Assembly (NCBI RefSeq): GCF_030272615.1
Contig: NC_081410.1
Location: forward strand, 120,776,640 to 120,840,639
Reading direction: 5' to 3'
From: Cryptomeria japonica
Taxonomy: Eukaryota > Streptophyta > Pinopsida > Cupressales > Cupressaceae
Length of the DNA stretch: 64,000 nt
Part shown: piece by piece, positions 46,440 to 58,111 of the stretch
Position numbering within the stretch: the stretch's first letter is position 1
Layout: each line of letters starts with the position of its first letter
Notes under the pieces: generated by a model
What the model saw: only the letters and a program-made list of their open reading frames with translations
What the model was told of the DNA's origin: nothing
Databases searched by the model: none
Position numbers and translations under genes: made by a program

Positions 46440-48017
46440 TGAATGATTCAATCTCACATACCTCTGAGTCTTTTGATTATTTTTATTTTTGGGCTCTTGA
46501 ACTTCTTCACCAACAACAACAATATTCTGATTAATTGTCTCCATCGAATCATTTTGCTTTAAGATTTTTGTCTACACAGGCTTTGAAACAACATCTTGAT
46601 CATCAATCTCATATCCACATGCTCTGATCTGCTTTCCATGACATTCATCAACCTTCACATTTTCACTTTCCACTATCTTCTTCAGCCTCTTATTGTAACA
46701 CTAGTAGGCCTTTCTCTGAGTAGAATATCCCAAGAAGATTCCTTCATCACATCTTGCATCAAACTTTCCGATATCCTCATCTCTTTTGATATAACATTTA
46801 AGTCCAAAAACTCTAATATATTTAATTGTAGGAACATGACCAAACTATAGCTCATAAGGAGTCTTACTAGAATCACCTGTTATATGCACTCGGTTAAATG
46901 TGTAAATAGCAGTGCTAACAACTTCTCTCCAAAAGATATGTGCAACATTTCCTTCAATCAACATAGTCGTAGCAGCATCCAAAATCGTTTTGTTCTTTCT
47001 TTCAACAAATCCATTCTACTGAGGGGTTCTAGGAGCAGATAATTGTCTTCTAATCTCATTCCTTTCACAAAATGTATCAAACTCACTTGATGTGAATTCT
47101 CCTCCTCTGTTAGATATCATACACTTCAGTTTAAACCCTATCTCAGTCTCCACCTTAGCTTTGACTATCTTGAATTTCTCTAGAGCTTCTGATTTCTCCC
47201 TTAGAAAAGTAACCCACATCATCCTAGAATAATCATCAATCAACATGAAATATTTGTCACCCTGTATGCTTCCCACTCTTGTAGGACCACATAAGTTAGT
47301 ATGCATAAGATCTAATAAACCGTTAGAGGTATACATCTTACTTTTGAATGAAGTTCTTGTTAGCTTTCCCATCTGATATTCCTTATATATTGGATTAGCA
47401 GGTTTCACAATCTTAGGCAAATCTCTAACAACTTGAGTAGAACTTATCCTTATCATGCAGTCAAAATTAACATGACACATCCTTCTATGCCACAACCAAC
47501 TTTCATCAATCTGAGCAATCAAACAATTTTTCTCACCAGCATTCAAGTGAAATCTATTACCTCTAGTCTTAGTTCCTGATGCAATATCTATATTGGAGGC
47601 ATTTAGGATCTTGCATTTACCATCCTGGAATTGCAAATCATATCCCTTATCAACCATTTTTCCAACACTCACAATATTATGCTTCAAACCTTCAACATAC
47701 AAGACCTCATCAATATTATGCTTACCATCAAAAGAAATTGAACCTCTAACATGAATCACACAAGCTTTGTCATCTCCAAATATTACTATACCACCATCAT
47801 ACCTCTCCATATTCACAAATTTGATTTTATCACATATCATATGATGTGAACAACCACTGGCAATCACCCATTCATCTTTCTCCTCAATCTTAGCAGCCAA
47901 AGCTTTCTCCTCAACAATGCAGCTTGTAGAATTCACTAGTACCAGTTCATCTTCCTCGATAGAAATAAATACAAATTCATCTTTTGAATTCCCATTCTTT
48001 GATTCTTCATCTATCAC
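46440..48017 (-). pseudogene. Element W: protease and integrase pseudogene
   Basis: A 333-codon open stretch (47016-48017) contains the protease site as 'EWVIASGCSHHM': the catalytic Asp is Ala. Integrase keeps the His pair ('WHRRMCHVNFD') but its zinc-binding Cys pair reads 'IYKEYQMGK', with both Cys replaced. The first catalytic Asp is Asn ('LMHTNLCGP') and the second is Asn ('ISNRGGEFTS'). The Glu remains in 'VERKN' beyond a stop at 47016. A chromo-like C-terminal part follows to about 46440 with more stops. Confidence 0.88.
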
Positions 48018-48059
48018 ACCTTCATCAGTAGCATAATAACATCTCTTCTGATATCTGTA

Positions 48060-49032
48060 CTTTCAGTTAGGCTTATAGGGCTTATTATACTTATCATGCT
48101 TCTCATATCTAGCATGCTTATCAGATCTATCATGCATTTCAAATTTATCATGCTTATCATATCTAGACATTCTTTCAGGACACCTAGAGGAAAAATGTCA
48201 TATCTTATTACAAGAGAAACATTTCAAAGGTAAAATTTCATCATACTTACCAGCTCCCTTAGGAAATCTCTGAGCAATAAGTGCTTCAAGCTCATTCAAT
48301 TCCCTTTCATGTTCTTCCATCTCTCTCGTCTCTCTTTCATATCTAGAAACCCTACATGAACTTTCTCTTGGATCATACTCCTGCTTTGCAGATATAAAGG
48401 CTTTAAATGTAGTCTCAGATTTACCATGTGAGTCTCCAAATTCACTCAACTCAAATGTAGCTAGCTTTCCAACCAACATGTCTCTTCTCATAGTAGTCAC
48501 ACTCCAGATTTCATCAATAGAAACTACTTTAGGCTTGTAAGAAGGAAGAAATGATATCAACACTTTAGCAACAATCTCATCTTCTTCAAGAATTCCACCA
48601 GCACATTTGATGTTCATAACAAGCTCATTCACCTTATCCATAAAGGATGTTATGTTCTCATCTTCTCCCATCTTCAATGCCTCATACTTTCCTTTAACTC
48701 TGTAACTTAGCATCTTTAACTTGTGCATATCCTTCATACAAGGTCTTTAACTTCTTCCAAATCTCATGTGCAATCTACAAACCCATCACATTAGTCATCT
48801 CTGAATCAATCAAGGTACTCAACAATGCTTCCTTAGCTCTTCTATTATGTTTAGCATCCTTGATCTCGGCAACAGTATTCAATCCATTCTGAGGAACATT
48901 GTAGACATTCTTTGTAATCTTTCAATAATCATCTCTAATACACTTAAAGTGAACTTCCATCCAGTCCTTCCATACAATATAATTTCTTCCATCAAATCTC
49001 AGAGTATCCTTCTTGAACACATAGGTTTCCAT
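48060..49032 (-). pseudogene. Element W: copia gag pseudogene
   Basis: Start at the ATG 49032 ('METYVFKKDTLRFDGRNY'). Stops occur near 48954, 48775 and 48740, then an open stretch runs 48737-48198 with 'EDENITSFMDKVNELVMNIK'. The CCHC knuckle reads 'CFSCNKI', stop, 'HFSSRC': TGA replaces the Gly before the His. A run of Tyr/Lys/His/Asp-rich imperfect repeats (about 48065-48175) follows the knuckle. Confidence 0.85.
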
Positions 49033-49088
49033 CCTGGATATCCTCAAATGGTCAAGCTTCTTCCGGAGGATCTATCTCTGATACCAAT

Positions 49089-50427
49089 TGTTGGCAACAA
49101 CAATAAAGGAAAACTAAGAGGGGGGTGAATCAGTTTTCACTGGTTTAAACAAATTAAGTACAATCTCATATCTGATCAATTGCAACAAGAATAAAGAAAA
49201 ACACAATAACAACAACACACATAACACCAAGATTTTGACGTGGAAAACCCGGTTAAGGAAAAAACCAAGGTGGGAACCTACCCACAATGAGATAATACTC
49301 TGCACTAGTACATGTAAATATTACAATGGGGAATGCACTTGCATTCAGGCACACTGCTCAAAATACAATGGCACAAAAGGATACAACCCTTAGGGAAGGT
49401 TGACTACCTTACAACAATATTCAGACTACAATTCGGATTACATGAACTACAAAGATATCATCTGCTAATGCTTGATAACAGTTCTGATTAAGCTCATTTG
49501 TCTACCCTGCAACAATATCTTCTCAATACACCACACCAAAATATTAATTCTTTTATTCACGCATACACCATTCTCTGATAATGTAGACACACACCTTGAC
49601 ATCCAAATTACATGAATATAACACCTATTTATACAAATTATCAACCCTGACTGCAAGGTCAACCATACCCTCAACCCTTAATTACAAAATTACATGACAT
49701 GATACATAAATCAACCACTAGACCAATACAATGGCATAGACAATATAAAACGGGTCTAAATCAATTCTTTGAATATGAAACACCACAAGAAATCTTGCCA
49801 AGATCAACCGCAACACGTTACACCACCGAAAAAATATCGCATGACACGAAGAGTATCACCGGACCCATAAGATCTTTAATAACAGACACAAGGATTAATG
49901 TGAACCATAAAAAATAGGACACAATTAGGAAACTCCAACAAGAACATTAGAACCATCCGCAGTAGCGGCACCAACACCATTTAATCAAATCTTCATCAAT
50001 CAACACGCTAACACTCAAAAAAACTTAATAATAGAAATTCGGACTAGAAAGATAACTTGCGGAGCATAAAATCATGAACCATATGAAATGAAGATACACA
50101 TGAACATCCAAAATACTCTCCCAAATCCACAACCAAAGATCATATCATACCAGAGCACAATAGATCAAATACCAAAACACTGCAACATTGAACATTGAAA
50201 ACTAATCTCCATACAGGAATCCATATCTTGATAAAATCACCATATAGCATCATGGAATCAATAAAGAATGAAGTATATCTAGTTGATTTAGAATCCCAAA
50301 CAAAAAAACCAACTAGATCAACTCACTGCAATCACCAGATCACCAAACAGCTCTCTGCAACACCAAAACACAAGAATATGTTGACATCAATGACAACAAC
50401 ATATCCTAGTAGCAGCAATATCCAACA
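49089..50427 (-). repeat. Element W 5' LTR (right, full length)
   Basis: 1339 bp. At about 49226-49275 it retains the GACGTGGAAAACCC…ACCAAGGTGGG motif that, read on the other strand, is shared with Z's LTRs. Confidence 0.92.
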
Positions 50428-50432
50428 GTTAC

Positions 50433-53279
50433 ATGGAAGCACTGGAAGATAGGCCACTGACCTCTTTATGAGTTGTGGAGCTGATATGTTTCATATGGTT
50501 TAAGCTCTTGGACATATTTCCTTTCTTATTGGGTTGCAATGATCTCTTGTTTTCATTGGTTGGTTTTTCTACATCTGTGATATTTCCATTGTTTAGATGA
50601 CATGTACAATGTAAATGTATGGATGTTTAAATGGATTTCAGATTTATAAAGATGGTTTTGCAAGTTTTACATGTTAACTAGAAATGTGGTGTGTAGATCC
50701 ATGATAAGACTAGATTCATGGTGTTCTAGATGGAGATGGTTATATGTTTACATTGTTGCTTGGAAGAATATTATTGATCTATGGTACACCTTTGTGGGTT
50801 TGTTACAAAATCATTTAGTGTTGGTTTTGGTGTATGATTCTTGGAAATCCTTATTTTATGCCTAATTATATCTATATAGATGATATTGATATGGGGTTGA
50901 ATCTTTTATTTATTCAAGATTGAAGCACTAATTATGTATTTATTTTTTGACATGTTGAATATGTGTTTATCTTGTAAATTGTTTGATGAGGATTTAGTCT
51001 AGTAGCCCTTGTTGTTGTTCACCATTATTACATTAGTATGTTGATTGCAGTGAGAAGGATTATTTGGAGTACTTAATATAGTTGATCATTTTAATCTTAG
51101 TACTATATATTATGGTGCATGAGAATCTTTGTTCACTTTAAGTAGAGTTTTGACAATGATGTTGTTCGTGATGCCAAGTATAACTCGATATCACTTTTAG
51201 TAGGAGTGTTATGTACACCTTACATAAAGTGTTCTATCTTTTTTGTTTCAAGGTTTTGGTCCTAAGCTACTATGGTTACAATATATTGTGACCCATGGAC
51301 AATATTTGATTAGAAGATGGATTATCTTTTGTAATGGGTGTTGGTGTCATGTGAAGATATTGGATTCTACCTTCAGATTGCAATGAGAGTTTGACATATT
51401 TGGTTTGATTGACAAAGGATGTGTAGTTGTATCTTCTTGGTTTGAAGATCGTGGTTTGAATCTTCCTTTTGGGAGATCTTGGTTGAGTTCTTTGATCATG
51501 TTGGCACCACAAAGTATCTTCAATTAGGATATGATTGTCATGATGTCAAAAGAGCTTAGTTACGTATTTCAGTGGGAGCTTTAGCAATGATGTGGATTCA
51601 TCAGTTGATGATGGATGGCTATCTTCATGTGGTTTTGGGATGGTGAAATATTGGTACCATGGAGGACTCTTGATTCTTTGGTTAGGTGTTATAGGTTCTC
51701 TTTGGTTTTGATTATTAACTATTTGCTTGGAGCTTCATGATTTTTCAAGATTGCATTTGAAGTTAGCATGGATTGATTGGTATATGCTCATGGAGACTAG
51801 AGAGACATTGGTGAGGCTGTGAGATCTCATATTATTTGGTATCATGTGTTGAGATGGTTTCTCTTTGACGAGGATTTCAGTAGAAAGACCGAGGAGCCTA
51901 CACCTAGTTATAGATGAGAATCCATTATGGACCTGACGAGAAGATTGTCATTTATTATAAGCTTTATTGCTTGGTTTTGTGAGCACATGACAATATTGTT
52001 TCCCACTCTTGGTATACTCGGTAGGTGAATGATCTAAGAGGTATTGACCACCCGGTTATCAGATGCATTTTTTATTTTTTCATCTTATTTACTCATGAGA
52101 GCTAGTCTTGAATATACAAGTTTTAAGGACTTGTTAAGAAGAAGATGCAAGGTTTTATGGATTTCCATTATTCTCCTTATTATTGGTCTTAAGATATGGA
52201 TATAGTTTTGAGGACTTATTTGGAGAGGTATACTGGAAATGGTTTGTGGATTTGGGCAATATTTTGTTTGTTGTGTGAAAGGATGATTTGTTTGATCTAC
52301 CTTTGGTATGAGAGGTTTACATTTATTTCTACCACGTTCTATTTGATTGAATGTTAGATGTTGATATTATTTTAGTATGGGAATCGCGAATGATGGAGGA
52401 GATCATACATTACATAACTTGGTATATGTTAGTGTGGGATCCCAAGGATATGGTTTGATTTGCAAGTTCTCTCTTTGTTCTTGTTCTTCTTCCCACATGG
52501 TTTCAAATGTGAAGAACTTGGGAGAGCAATGGAAATCGATGGTGAGAGAGGTATTGCAACATATTTGGTTGCATGATTTGCATATCAATGTATGCTTCCT
52601 TGACACTATGTGATAGAGGAGTTAGCCACATCTTCTATGTGAAGTAATATAGATAGACTTTGATATGCTTTGATATTTTCTAGATTTGACATTACTCGAG
52701 AAACAATATTTTCTAGATATATGCCTCTAGTTATCCTCAATAATATCTTGATTTTTTTATTACTAATGTGACGATGATTTTGCATGTTTCATTGGATTTG
52801 GATCTATGGGTTATGCAGGTTATGGATTAGCTACATGTTTTCTTGTAGTGGGATGACTCAAATGTGGATAACTTTATCCATGAGATTGTTTCAATGGTGA
52901 TGCAAATGTTGTTAGTTGGTATTGTCTGTATTCATTTATGCATTGGTATGTTGCTTTGAGATAGGAGGATGGATGTACAATGACTTGAATGTAGATTTAT
53001 AGTTGATATGTTGACAACATGAAGTTATATCTATATTAGTATACCTTGTTTTAAGGTACTATTAGCTTAGATGAATTGCAATTTATTGTGGTTGCTATTC
53101 CAGGTGCTTTGAGTAAGGAAATTACTCAAAATATTTGTTATCATTTGAATCTAATGCTTATGTTCATGTAGAGATTGGTGTAGGTTTCAGTGATAGTTGA
53201 CATGCTTCACCTTGGCATGTTACTTTTTCTTTCATATGTAGCATGTGGGAGGATGTGAGGAGTTTGTTTCTTGATGGTG
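50433..53279 (+). other. Element V internal region, right part; no gene recognised
   Basis: GT-rich plus strand with only short open stretches. No gag, pol or second LTR of V is identified. It may be a large non-autonomous element or a deeply decayed one. Confidence 0.4.
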
Positions 53280-53284
53280 GTTAT

Positions 53285-54108
53285 CATTGTTGCTTTTGTA
53301 GCAATATCCTTCTTGTAACAAGAATGTTCTTCATGTCTAGTCCTCTTGCAATATGTACACGTAGGTTTCTCCTTCTTGTATGAACCATCTTTTAAAAATG
53401 ATTTACTTTGTCCTTGATTTGTATATCTTTTTCTTCAATTCTTCTACTTCTTGTTAGATTGTCTGTGACTCTTTCTATCCCTTAGGTTGACTATCCAACA
53501 AGGCTCGATTCTTTGATGGCTTAATGAGACCAATAGAAAGCAAATTTTGTTATTCATGTATCAAAATCTCAACAAAAGATGCAAATGAAGGCTTAACATA
53601 AGTTGATCTCATATTTAGCCTATAAGTATGAAAGCTAGAAAGAAAAGATGCATATTCAGGACCCAGATTTTTAGTACATTATAGACTAACTGAATGTCCT
53701 TTTTCTCAATGCCATATTCTTTACAATGTTCTCTCAAATCATTTTTAGTTATGAAATCATGGATGTTGTCAAAGTTCTTTGGATCAAGGCTCATCAAATC
53801 ATTATCAATCTAATAGCCTCTAACTTTGTCTTTTATACTATACAATATTTTTAACTTTTCCCAATCTTCATGTGAAAATTTACATTCTTCAATCTGAAAC
53901 CTAAGATCAAGGGAAAATAAAACTACAAAGATGTCCAAGGTATTTTTTTTGTTAAAGCATTCAATTTATCTTATCCTTATTATGTAGGTTTAGCTACTCT
54001 TTCCTCAATAGATGGAGTATAGGCAAGTTGAATTAAGGCATTCCATGCATGTTGATGCCATATTTCATAGTTGTAAGGTGTTAGCAAGAAAACCTTAGAA
54101 TGATTCAT
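53285..54108 (-). pseudogene. Copia gag pseudogene (separate element)
   Basis: Met at 54108 with 'KVFLLTPYNYEIWHQHAW', a typical copia gag N-terminus. The middle at 53615-53797 reads 'NFDNIHDFITK' and 'DLREHCKEYGIEKKDIQLVY'. A CCHC knuckle, 'CTYCKRTRHEEHSC', is at about 53305-53350, followed by 'YKKDIATKATM'. Stops and frame changes separate these parts. No pol or LTR could be attached to it. Confidence 0.8.
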
Positions 54109-54169
54109 GTGTACACGACAAGAAGAGAACACGTTAGCATATTAGAAGCACACATACTATAATGGTGAA

Positions 54170-55352
54170 AATTAGGGTTTCCACCATTAAATGTAGTAAA
54201 ACCACTCATTTTTCTTAATACACCATTACATTAAGGAGAGGAATTTAATAGATCTAACCTCTCTAAGATTAATATTATGATCAAATTCCAGGCCTCTTGA
54301 ATGGATCTATTTCTTCCTTTGAGTTGAATTGGTTTGAATTTGTTCAAGATGTTGAAATTGGGATATTTGTGTGAATATTGAAGAGATCAGGCATGAACAG
54401 TGAGATACAATCATCACACAGAGCCACAAACCTAGATTTGATCAAAGGAATATTATTTGGATCTACACCCCAAAATTTGACCTAAATTGTCGAGACCGTG
54501 GTGGTGGTCGCTATGGTCCTGCTAACTTTTCATCACCAGAAGGGAACCTATTCGTCTGTGCGAACTATGTCGATCCTCTAAAATGTAGCTCTGTACCTAT
54601 TCCTACATAGTGAAAAGGGGAAAATGGTTGGGTATAGAGGTTTGCCTAAGTCAAACCCCAATTTAGGAATTAACCTTGAATGAAATAATGCAAATACTAA
54701 AATAAATACTAGAAAGATATAAATTAGATCTGCAATTGTTGATGGTGCTTTGTTCTTTGAATGTAATCACATATGTTGTATGAAATGGCATGAAAATGAC
54801 AAAACCCTAATCACACACACATGCTTGCATATGAATGATGTAATTTTTCTCCACAATGGTTGAATGATGAATATGCAGCCTTGAAGATCTCTGAAAATGC
54901 TTAATGATGAATGCTTCGCGGATGCAAGAATTTTAGGAATTGATTGCTTGATTGGATTGCTTGGAGTCATAGATCAAATGGATGGAATTAGGCTGATTAA
55001 ATGTTTTTATATAGGGGTATCTAGGTAATTTATTGATTAGGTTGACCTCCAATTGCCATGTGGAGCCATAAAGATGAATTCTTGTCGGGGGGATAGGACC
55101 CCTACCCTATTTTAAAATTTATCCCCACTAAGAGGGACCATGGCATTGGGTGCCATGGTCCTTCTCAGAAAGGGACCGAAACGAGGGCTTAGAGAGAAGG
55201 GTACCCCACCAAGGAATCCATCAACGGGTGTTCATGGTATCGGAACTAGAGATTGTGCACAAAACGGACCTAGATAGGTGATGAGGATAGGACACCCTAA
55301 AGCAAGGGCACACACATGAGGTGTAAATTGGCTCAGTGACAATTTATAACAC
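54170..55352 (-). repeat. Gypsy-type LTR (L2), boundaries approximate
   Basis: On minus it begins TGTAGTGTTATAAATTG, preceded by a purine tract (AAAGTGGGGGCTAAA, about 55352-55366), so it is placed as a 3' LTR. Related to L1 at 37380-38643. It contains a perfect hairpin at 55135-55161. Confidence 0.5.
55135..55161. repeat. Perfect 11-bp inverted repeat with 5-base loop
   Basis: GGACCATGGCA, loop TTGGG, TGCCATGGTCC. Confidence 0.9.
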
Positions 55353-55910
55353 TACATTTAGCCCCCACTTTAACGAGAGAATGAGCCTATGCAAATACTC
55401 ATGGTAAAGTAGATGAAAGAGGACCAATTAGGAGCACAATCACAAGGAGTACAAGACATCACTAATTTTGACGAAGCAATCCCCAATATTAGGATCTTAA
55501 CTCATTCAATCACATGCAAGGGCACACAAAACAAGACAAAAGCAAAAAGGAAAAAAAAAAAAGACAAACAAAGGCAAATGGAAAAATACACACAACACAA
55601 AAGATAAAAACCAAAAACAAGACCTTGAGTCAACTAGCTGAAGAAACCTCGATATCAAAATGTCTCAACCACTAATATCATTCTTGAAAAAAGCCATCTC
55701 AATAACACAAGTGACCACATAAAACAGAAAGAGCACACATCATCCATGAACTACAAATAGCAAAGCTATGAGCTCATGAGAGGATAGAGAGAAATCATGG
55801 ATACACATTATAGATGTGTTTTTATAAGTGATCCATGTTGGGGAGGAGAGTACGAATAGTCTAGATTTGTTTTTCTATCCACTCACCCTCGTGTGTGTGT
55901 GCAAGTGATA
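55353..55910 (-). other. Internal flank of L2, no gene recognised
   Basis: A-rich plus strand including an A/G run near 55540-55570. Nothing assignable. Confidence 0.4.
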
Positions 55911-57562
55911 TTTCTATATGATCTACACCAAGAAAACATGTACACACAACCACCACTGGTTTCACTGATCAATCACATAAATGTTTTAGTTTATGCGATT
56001 AAAGCATCTTCAGCCCTTATCCACCCCTTAGAACACAAACAAAACTTATAATGTCGAGTTGTATTAATTCAACGATTTTGAGAGCTTCCTTTGCAAAATT
56101 CATTTTGTGCTCTCCCTGCAATCATTACAGTCCATGTGGTATCGTTTTTTTGAGGTGGACTGTCAAACAGTTTGCTTATGTCTCATCTATGCTTTGATGT
56201 TTTTCATTCATGTTGGTTGCAGCAATTGGAACTATAATATTTGACCAAAACCCTCCATCCACTATGCTTCGATGAACATTTGTGACCTGTTCTAAAGCTC
56301 GCATTTTGGCACAAGTGGGAAAGATGCTAGTGAAAGTTGTGGAATTTGGATTTAGACCTGCCAATTCTATTCACCTCAAGTTTCTAAGCCTTTTCATCGA
56401 ATTCATATTCTATATGTCTTGCGGGCATGGGGTTCAATGGGGCCACATTCCTTTCTGAAGTCTTATGTCGCCATTCACAAGTCATTTATATGCTTCTGCA
56501 CATTGCATGCAAGACAGAGGATGCCAATAAAGATGCTTTTAATAGAGATTTTCCCACATATTGTGTTCGAATACCATCTCTTTATGATGTCGCCAAAGCT
56601 TGTGTAAGGATATGTCCAGATCCTTGGAAGGCAACCTGCACTGATGCTTGAGATCACCTATGGAATCAATTCTCTCATGCAATCTTAGCTATTGGCCTGG
56701 CAAAGTTGTTTGTATTATGAATTTCAAAAGAGATATGCAGAGAAGGAGTTCGAGAGTTAGTTATTAAAACTAACTTTGCATTCATTTGCGGGCCACGTGG
56801 TGAGTTCCTTATGCCAACTGGAGCTTCACGCGAGCTTTGTGGAGGCGCCACTTTTCAAATAGAAGAGTATCGGCATGTTGATCATCTTTGCCAAGTTGCC
56901 AATAACTACCAATTCATACTTCTCTCAAACACATTTCTTTCTAGTCGACTCAAGTTTGAAAGTTGGTTGTTGATATTTGTATTCAGCTTATTTATCTTTT
57001 TGGCCAACTTCATCGATATAATCTCATGCACTGGTAAACTACTAGTTTGAGTGGAGAGAAATTTGAGTTTGAATGAAAATTGGATACTCACCATTCCTAT
57101 CGGCCAATGTTCAACACTTTGCGAATTTGATAAGATGCTAAGTGATAAAAGAGATATATCACCACTTTCTTGCAAATTCATATCGGCCCCCTTTATCCAT
57201 TTCAAAACTTGCCAACTTCAAAATTGATGAACACTTGAACTCTTTGGATGTACTTGGAAAGAGCCTATCTCCGATTCATCGGCCTTCACTAATCTTATTT
57301 AAAACTAGTGTCGAGCATTGTGAAGAATCAACCAACTTGAATATTTGAACAAATCATCCCAACTATTTTCCCTTCATCAATCATGATTTGAGATTGATAC
57401 TTATGCAAGGTTTATAATCTCACAAAGACTAAAAATTTCAACTGTCGAACTCATGAGGCAAACAATTCAATATTGGATGACAATTGGACAAATTTCTATC
57501 TAGGATGACAAGATTCAACACAAAGCTTAAATTTATCAAGTTTTAAAATTGGGGTCAACCAC
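55911..57562. repeat. 1.65-kb direct repeat R1
   Basis: Matches R2 (61249-62914) from TTTCTATATGATCTAC to TTTTAAAATTGGGGTCAAC with scattered substitutions and few indels. It contains a reversed PPR gene fragment and a short frame at 57142-57348 that stays open in both copies. No terminal inverted repeats or target duplication were found. Confidence 0.85.
56176..56364 (-). pseudogene. Pentatricopeptide-repeat gene fragment in R1
   Basis: 'AGLNPNSTTFTSIFPTCAKM' followed by 'ALEQVTNVHRSIVDGGFWSN' matches a plant PPR repeat pair (…GVKPNSTTFTSVLPACA…LEQG…H…). PPR proteins bind organelle RNA. Only about 60 residues are kept. The usual 'ALIDMYAKCG' that should follow is degraded to 'AATNMNEKH'. It is antisense to the neighbouring open frames of R1. 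Confidence 0.75.
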
Positions 57563-58110
57563 TAGCTCTGACTAGGGACAAGGACCGTAAGGGACGTAGG
57601 ATGAACCCATAAGCTTAACTGGCGGTGTATGATCTATTGGGCAATAGAGTCGAGGAGAGGAGGCAACAAAAGAGATAACCGGAGAGACAAACACAAACCA
57701 AAAATGGGATGAGCACAACCAAAACTTCAGACTAAATATGTACATGGTAGGAAAAGCCTACCTCAAATTTCTCCAGGATGATCATACAAAGCCATTTATA
57801 GGTTGGGAGAAATAGGAACCTATCTGGAAAAGTGATGAGTATTTGTGTAACTCCTAGAAGCTCCATAGATAAGATATATCTTTGACCAATAGACCAAACA
57901 ACCATATCTCATTGGAAATCTTTGGGCTCTCTTGAAATATTTGGGTACCACTTTCTATGATATTGATTATGTGTTCTAGCATCATGTTAAGCATATCAAC
58001 CTTCTCTATCTGAAGATCCTTTTGATGATTTGGAATGAAAAACATTAACCCATGAATCAGACAACCTTCATATAGCTTGTGATGTGAAGAAACTTGTGTA
58101 GGCACGACCA
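57563..58110 (-). other. Segment between R1 and acidic frames
   Basis: Includes an 85-codon minus-strand open stretch (57854-58111, 'MLNMMLEHIINIIES') continuing the element's coding-like strand. Not recognised. Confidence 0.4.
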
Positions 58111-58111
58111 T

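Larger units (their letters stand above)
43344..50427 (-). mobile_element. Element W: complete but inactivated minus-strand Ty1/copia
   Basis: LTRs are 43344-44461 and 49089-50427, flanked by the perfect 5-bp duplication GTTAC (43339-43343 and 50428-50432). In minus order: 5' LTR, primer site (TTGGTATCAGAG at about 49077-49088), gag, protease, integrase, RT, RNase H, purine tract (CCAAAGGGGGAGAT ending at 44462), 3' LTR. Total 7084 bp. The layout and many motifs match element Z, so the two belong to related lineages. Catalytic residues are lost in protease and integrase, and stops occur throughout. Confidence 0.95.

Noticed and set aside
57550..57568. CTAG at the end of R1 as a Helitron 3' terminus
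   Set aside because: R2 lacks CTAG at the same place, and no hairpin precedes it.
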